DNA of 6,983 bases from the NCBI RefSeq assembly GCF_027922045.1, contig NZ_BSEX01000025.1, forward strand, positions 1-6,983. The letters run 5' to 3'. Shown one piece after another: positions 5,904-6,983 of this stretch. Position numbers and translations under genes: made by a program. Each line of letters opens with the position of its first letter. The stretch's first letter is position 1. Source of the stretch: Microbacterium terregens (GTDB taxonomy: Bacteria; Pseudomonadota; Alphaproteobacteria; Sphingomonadales; Sphingomonadaceae). Under the pieces are notes generated by a model, which did no database searches, had not been told where the DNA came from, and worked only from the letters and a program-made list of their open reading frames with translations.

Positions 5904-6971
5904 ATGACCGATATGATCGAGCGCAAATCCGATCCCTACAACGCCGAGCCGACGCCCAGTGCGTTGATCGAGCGGTTCCTGACGCCGCAGGCGCTGTTCT
6001 ACGTGCGCAGCCACGGGCCAGTGCCGGATCTGCCCGCCAATCATCGGATCGAGGTGAGCGGGACGGGCATGGCGAGCCGCTCTTTCTCGGTAGAGGAACT
6101 GAAAGCTACGTTTTCCACGCACTCGGTGACAGCCGTGCTCCAATGCGCGGGTAACCGGCGCACGGACCTCCAGCAGGTCGGCAAGACGTCGGGCGATCCT
6201 TGGGATGTCGGCGCGATTGGCAATGCGGAGTGGACCGGCGTACGCCTGGCCGATGTGCTCGATGCAGTTGGCGCGCCTGATGCGTCCAACCTGTTCGTGG
6301 CGTTCACCGGCGCCGACGAGGTGGACGTGGAGGGCGAAGAAGCCTTGTTCGGGGTCTCGATCGCCATGGACAAGGCGCGGCAACCCGACGTCCTCATTGC
6401 CTGGGCGATGAACGGCGAGCCGCTGACGCCCGAACATGGCGCCCCGCTCCGCATGGTGGTGCCGGGCTATGCAGGCGTGCGCAGCGCCAAATGGCTGACA
6501 CGGATCGAGGTGCGAGACACGCCTTCCGACGCACCGATCCAGGCGCACGACTACAAGCTGTTTCCCGCCGATGTGACGAGCGACACCGTCGACTGGAGCC
6601 AGGGTCTGACGATCAACGCCATGCCGCTCAACGCCGCGATCTGCGTGCCCGGCTCTGGCGAAAGCCTGCCGGCCGGGGAGGTGCGGATCGAGGGCTATGC
6701 CATCGCCTATGATCGCCGCGTCTCTCGGGTCGAAGTGTCGGTAAACGGTGGTCGCGAGTGGCAACAGGCGACGTTCGCCGATGATCCGGAGACGCACTGG
6801 GGTTGGCGGCGCTGGACCCTCGACGCCACGCTTGCCAAAGGTCGCCAGCACCTTGTCGTGCGCGCCTTCGACGGGGCTGGACAGGGACAGCCCGAACGGC
6901 CGGACACGATGTGGAACTTCGCCGGATATCTGTGCACCGCCTGGCATCACGTCCACGTGCTGGTCGAATGA
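5904..6971 (+). CDS. Cytoplasmic-type sulfite oxidase family molybdoenzyme
   Basis: 355 residues, haem-free and full length for a plant-like sulfite oxidase (Mo domain plus dimerisation domain only). No Tat or Sec signal is present: the N-terminus is MTDMIERKSDPYNAEP, so it should stay in the cytoplasm. Key positions: FYVRSHGPVP with Arg35 and His37; LQCAGNRR with Cys81 as the expected molybdenum ligand; GAIGNAEWTGVRLADVL; AWAMNGEPLTPEHGAPLRMVVPGYAGVRSAKWL; and the terminal WNFAGYLCTAWHHVHV typical of eukaryotic-type enzymes. It clearly differs from the SorA in the same window. Its electron acceptor is unknown; plant enzymes use oxygen, and a separate cytochrome is possible. The ATG at 5904 lacks a good ribosome site; ATG 5913 is an alternative. 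It is transcribed away from lysR, and a possible following gene overlaps its stop. Confidence 0.88.
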   Translation: MTDMIERKSDPYNAEPTPSALIERFLTPQALFYVRSHGPVPDLPANHRIEVSGTGMASRSFSVEELKATFSTHSVTAVLQCAGNRRTDLQQVGKTSGDPWDVGAIGNAEWTGVRLADVLDAVGAPDASNLFVAFTGADEVDVEGEEALFGVSIAMDKARQPDVLIAWAMNGEPLTPEHGAPLRMVVPGYAGVRSAKWLTRIEVRDTPSDAPIQAHDYKLFPADVTSDTVDWSQGLTINAMPLNAAICVPGSGESLPAGEVRIEGYAIAYDRRVSRVEVSVNGGREWQQATFADDPETHWGWRRWTLDATLAKGRQHLVVRAFDGAGQGQPERPDTMWNFAGYLCTAWHHVHVLVE

Positions 6972-6983
6972 TCGAAGCGTCAG
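6968..6983 (+). CDS. Possible start of a following gene, cut by the window edge
   Basis: An ATG at 6968 overlaps the TGA of the sulfite oxidase gene (ATGA) and reads MIEAS before the window ends. Such overlaps are common for coupled genes and one also occurs at lysR/tdt. Five codons are too few to identify anything; it may be chance. Confidence 0.25.

Noticed and set aside
5763..6956. Minus-strand open frame of 397 codons opposite the second sulfite oxidase
   Set aside because: Antisense shadow of a GC-rich gene; the sense strand contains the full set of oxidase motifs.
1..6983. CRISPR array, tRNA or rRNA genes
   Set aside because: No regularly spaced repeats of CRISPR type and no tRNA- or rRNA-like sequence were seen by eye on either strand.

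Overview
The window is GC-rich and tightly packed. It carries a Tat-exported sulfite dehydrogenase with its cytochrome c, a LysR regulator, and transposases of the kind common in sphingomonads. This suggests an alphaproteobacterium, probably Sphingomonadaceae. The placement rests on remembered protein similarity, not on a marker gene.

Left third (1-1909): damaged accessory DNA. Two 23-nt repeats (62-118) resemble the end of an IS21-type element, but no istA or istB is present. Next is the C-terminal remnant of what looks like a TetR-family regulator (+ strand, 183-354). It is interrupted by an IS110-family element of the IS1111 type (355-1853), and its apparent tail resumes at 1859-1909. The element has inverted decamers at its ends, a GGTCT direct repeat outside them, a DEDD/serine transposase on the minus strand, and a long noncoding stretch downstream of the transposase. 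That stretch can fold into a two-loop guide RNA of the bridge RNA/seekRNA type. Its first internal loop carries two guide segments matching the left and right halves of this element's own insertion site. This is the most interesting signal in the window.

Right two thirds (1915-6971): a sulfite-handling locus. On the minus strand the order is lysR, a TDT-family (TehA/SLAC1/Ssu1-like) transporter, sorA and sorB. lysR and tdt overlap by ATGA, 89 nt separate tdt from sorA, and 14 nt separate sorA from sorB. SorA is a Tat-exported molybdenum sulfite dehydrogenase, and SorB is the monohaem cytochrome that would take its electrons. Divergently, on the plus strand, a second sulfite-oxidase-family enzyme without any signal peptide is probably cytoplasmic.

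Inferred model: the LysR protein senses sulfite or a related signal and controls both arms from the 146-nt divergent promoter region. Cytoplasmic sulfite would be oxidised by the second enzyme or exported by the transporter. Periplasmic sulfite would be oxidised by SorA, with electrons passed through SorB to the respiratory chain. The transporter substrate and the regulator's targets are inferred from gene context only.
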